A stretch of 7,876 nt of DNA from Actinomycetota bacterium (GTDB lineage Bacteria; Actinomycetota; Actinomycetes; Nanopelagicales; Nanopelagicaceae), in NCBI GenBank assembly GCA_009705185.1, contig WLCS01000039.1, positions 1-7,876 on the forward strand. The letters are read 5' to 3'. A model generated the notes under the pieces. That model saw only the letters and a program-made list of their open reading frames with translations. It did no database searches and was not told where the DNA came from. Shown piece by piece: positions 5,892-7,876 of this stretch. Made by a program: the position numbers and the translations under genes. The first letter of the stretch is position 1; every line of letters starts with the position of its first letter.

Positions 5892-6527
5892 ATGAGTACA
5901 GATACAGCACCTGCAAACAATTCGCGTTCAGACAAATCTCGTCTCCCACGTGATGAACGAAGAGCCATTTTGCTCTCTGCAGCGCTCGAAGTTTTCACAG
6001 CAGCCGGATATCACTCGGCAGCAATGGATGAAATCGCAGATCGTGCAAATGTAAGTAAGCCAGTTTTGTATCAGCACTTTCCTTCAAAATTAGATTTATA
6101 TCTTGCAGTTCTTGATCTGCACATTGATTCCTTGGTCTATGAACTCCAAAAAGCTATCTCATCGACTCCAGATAATAAGCAGCGCGTTCATGTAACTATT
6201 GATGCGTACTTCAATTTTATTGAAAACGAAGGCGAAGCATTTAGATTGCTCTTTGAAAGTGATATGAATGTGGAACCACAAGTTCGCGAACGTTTAAATA
6301 GAATGACATACGACTGCGCTGCGGCTGTCAGTGGAGTGATTTCAAATGACACCGGACTTCCACGTGAAGAGGCGATGATGTTAGGTGTTGGACTCATTGG
6401 ATATGTTCAAGTCACTGCTCGTCATTGGCTTGAAAGAGATGGAAAACTCACTCGCCAGCAGGCTATTGATCTTGTTGAAACCCTCATGTGGCGTGGAATA
6501 TCTGGATTTCCCCGTACTGAACTCTGA
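5892..6527 (+). CDS. TetR-family transcriptional regulator, Rv3208-like
   Basis: A 211-residue cytosolic DNA-binding protein. The N-terminal part has the TetR layout: a charged lead (RLPRDERRAILLSAALEVF, about 17-35), then the helix-turn-helix AAMDEIADRANVSKPVLYQHF (about 43-63), followed by PSKLDLYLAVLD. The rest is an all-helical ligand/dimer domain with FRLLFESDMN and LIGYVQVTARHWLE. The sequence style and the following DUF3107 and DEAD-box genes match the conserved actinobacterial regulator Rv3208. A ligand cannot be predicted. It faces moeZ across a 54-base divergent region, so it may control itself or moeZ, but this is inference. The ATG at 5883 would add three residues and is disfavoured by the promoter position. 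Confidence 0.9.
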   Translation: MSTDTAPANNSRSDKSRLPRDERRAILLSAALEVFTAAGYHSAAMDEIADRANVSKPVLYQHFPSKLDLYLAVLDLHIDSLVYELQKAISSTPDNKQRVHVTIDAYFNFIENEGEAFRLLFESDMNVEPQVRERLNRMTYDCAAAVSGVISNDTGLPREEAMMLGVGLIGYVQVTARHWLERDGKLTRQQAIDLVETLMWRGISGFPRTEL

Positions 6528-6530
6528 CTC

Positions 6531-6536
6531 TAAGAT
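6531..6536 (+). promoter_or_regulatory. Candidate -10 box for leaderless DUF3107-gene mRNA
   Basis: TAAGAT, a good -10 match, sits between the tetR stop (6527) and the ATG at 6543, with six bases before that ATG and no Shine-Dalgarno. It suggests that the DUF3107 and helicase genes have their own promoter in addition to read-through from tetR. Confidence 0.55.
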
Positions 6537-6542
6537 AGAGCC

Positions 6543-6794
6543 ATGAGCTCAAAGAAATCAGATAAGGCATCACAAGTTCGAATTTCAGTCACACACGTGA
6601 ACAGCGAACTCTCATTCGAATGCCCTCTCACACCTGATGAAATTAGAGCCGCAGTAACTGCCGCTCTTTCTGCATCTACCCCACTTGTTCTTTCAGATGT
6701 GCGCGGACACGAAATTATTGTTCCTGCCGAAAAAATCGGATACGTAGAAATCGGGCAACCAACCGAACGTCGCGTCGGTTTTGGTGCCAACTAA
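6543..6794 (+). CDS. DUF3107 family small protein (Rv3208A/TB9.4-like)
   Basis: An 83-residue soluble protein. After a short charged lead, QVRISVTHVNSELSFE (11-26), a helix with PDEIRAAVTAAL (31-42), LSDVRGHEIIVPAEKIGYVEIG (50-71) and the end RRVGFG (76-81) match the actinobacterial DUF3107 family known from Rv3208A. No enzymatic residues, signal or membrane segment are seen; the small beta-rich layout with one or two helices could be a binding domain. Biochemical function is unknown. The gene is preceded by its own apparent leaderless promoter and its TAA stop directly abuts the GTG of the helicase gene, so the two proteins should be made together. The order tetR, DUF3107, DEAD-box helicase is conserved in other Actinobacteria as far as I recall. 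Confidence 0.88.
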   Translation: MSSKKSDKASQVRISVTHVNSELSFECPLTPDEIRAAVTAALSASTPLVLSDVRGHEIIVPAEKIGYVEIGQPTERRVGFGAN

Positions 6795-7876
6795 GTGTCA
6801 CTTACCTTCGCAGACCTTCCTCTTCGTAAAGAGACAATAGACGCACTTAATCAACACGGATTTACTTCACCGTTTCCAATTCAAGAGATGGTGATGCCGA
6901 TTGCTCTCGCCGATGGCGATGTCATTGGGCAAGCTAAAACAGGCACAGGAAAGACTCTCGCTTTCGGAATTCCAGTCATTGAGAGAGTCATTGCACCAAA
7001 TGATTCCGATTGGGCATCACTTGAACATCAAGGTGATCCACAAGTTCTCGTTGTAGTACCAACGCGCGAACTCTGCGTGCAAGTAACAAAAGATATTGAA
7101 GAACTCTCTTTTAATCGCGGAATTCGCACCCTTGCTGTCTACGGTGGACGAGCATTTGAACCACAAATTGAAGCTTTGCAAAACGGAGTCGAAATTGTTG
7201 TGGGTACACCAGGTCGACTTCTCGATCTATATCGCCAAGGACAACTCAAGTTAAAAAATGTCTCACGTGTCGTTCTAGATGAAGCTGATGAAATGCTTGA
7301 TTTAGGCTTCTTGCCAGATGTAGAAAAAATCTTTACAAGTACTCCCGCTCGCCAACAAACGATGCTTTTTTCAGCAACTATGCCTGGCGACATCATTGCT
7401 TTGGCTCGTAGGTTCATGAATCAACCAGTTCATATTCGTACTCAAGATAACGAAGATGAAGGCGCAGTTGTTTCAAAGATTGAGCAACATGTCATTCGTG
7501 CGCATGCGATGGATAAAATCGAGATGCTCGCCCGCATTTTGCAGGCCGATGGCCGTGGTCCAACCATTGTCTTCTGTCGTACAAAGCGAACCGCCCAGAA
7601 AACTTCTGATGATCTAGTTGAACGCGGATTCCGTGCTGCAACAATTCACGGCGATCTTGGACAGTCTGCTCGCGAAAAAGCTCTCAATGATTTCAAAGCA
7701 GGAAAGTCCGATGTTCTTATTGCAACCGATGTCGCCGCACGCGGAATCGATATCGATGGAATTACTCACGTTATTAACTATCAATGCCCTGAAGATGAGA
7801 AAACTTATGTGCACCGCATTGGACGTACTGCACGCGCTGGCGCACATGGAATCGCCGTCACTTTTGTTGACTGGGA
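6795..7876 (+). CDS. DEAD-box RNA helicase, RhlE/DeaD-like, C-terminus cut off
   Basis: An ATP-dependent RNA helicase, 360 codons visible and open at the window edge. Motifs in order: Q motif with Gln30 (FPIQ), motif I AKTGTGKT (47-54), PTREL (89-93), TPGR (138-141), DEAD (162-165), SAT (193-195), then the second RecA-like domain with IVFCRTKR (258-265), IATDVAARGIDI (309-320) and HRIGRTARAG (340-349). All catalytic motifs are intact. It resembles Rv3211 of M. tuberculosis by sequence style and gene order; members act in ribosome assembly or RNA decay, and the exact substrate is not visible. The variable C-terminal tail that would help classification lies beyond the window. The start is GTG directly after the stop of the DUF3107 gene (TAAGTG) with no Shine-Dalgarno, pointing to re-initiation by terminating ribosomes. 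Confidence 0.95.
   Translation, partial: MSLTFADLPLRKETIDALNQHGFTSPFPIQEMVMPIALADGDVIGQAKTGTGKTLAFGIPVIERVIAPNDSDWASLEHQGDPQVLVVVPTRELCVQVTKDIEELSFNRGIRTLAVYGGRAFEPQIEALQNGVEIVVGTPGRLLDLYRQGQLKLKNVSRVVLDEADEMLDLGFLPDVEKIFTSTPARQQTMLFSATMPGDIIALARRFMNQPVHIRTQDNEDEGAVVSKIEQHVIRAHAMDKIEMLARILQADGRGPTIVFCRTKRTAQKTSDDLVERGFRAATIHGDLGQSAREKALNDFKAGKSDVLIATDVAARGIDIDGITHVINYQCPEDEKTYVHRIGRTARAGAHGIAVTFVDW

Noticed and set aside
1..7876. Search for CRISPR arrays, tRNA/rRNA genes, insertion sequences, riboswitches and hairpin terminators
   Set aside because: No repeated spacers, tRNA-like folds, transposase genes or terminal inverted repeats were seen by eye, and gaps between genes are too short (82 bases at most) to hold them.

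Overview
The window looks like chromosomal core sequence from a small-genome, fairly AT-rich actinobacterium. Gene content is strongly actinobacterial: MshB of mycothiol synthesis, a mycobacterial-type 7Fe ferredoxin beside a DapC-type aminotransferase, a MoeZ ThiF-rhodanese protein, and a TetR / DUF3107 / DEAD-box helicase run like Rv3208-Rv3208A-Rv3211 of Mycobacterium tuberculosis. Base composition is well below that of most Actinobacteria and genes are packed with almost no gaps. A freshwater planktonic lineage of the acI / Nanopelagicales type is my best guess; it is inferred from composition and gene order recalled from memory, not from a search.

Layout. Bases 1-1817 hold a minus-strand operon read fdxA (7Fe ferredoxin), dapC (aminotransferase of lysine/diaminopimelate synthesis), then manB (GDP-mannose pyrophosphorylase type, cut by the window edge); all three overlap. 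A short divergent region (about 1818-1899) separates it from cysS on the plus strand. cysS encodes a full cysteinyl-tRNA synthetase with an unusual extra N-terminal domain. cysS meets tail-to-tail, with a 1-base gap, a second minus-strand operon read moeZ, mshB, small membrane protein (bases 5837 down to 3476). A second short divergent region (5838-5891) separates moeZ from the plus-strand run tetR, DUF3107 gene, DEAD-box helicase, which leaves the window at 7876.

How the genes fit together. Three neighbours deal with cysteine or activated sulfur: CysS charges tRNA with cysteine, MshB makes the amino sugar to which cysteine is joined in mycothiol, and MoeZ activates sulfur-carrier proteins. 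The first operon feeds cell-wall precursors (diaminopimelate, GDP-mannose). The last run is regulatory or RNA-related. There are no RNA genes, mobile elements, CRISPR arrays or phage genes, and no stretch over 100 bases without a gene. I did not find a wholly new system. The most unusual items are the N-terminal domain fused to CysS, a set of apparently leaderless promoters placed 6-7 bases before start codons, and a perfect 9-bp direct repeat in the moeZ/tetR divergent region.
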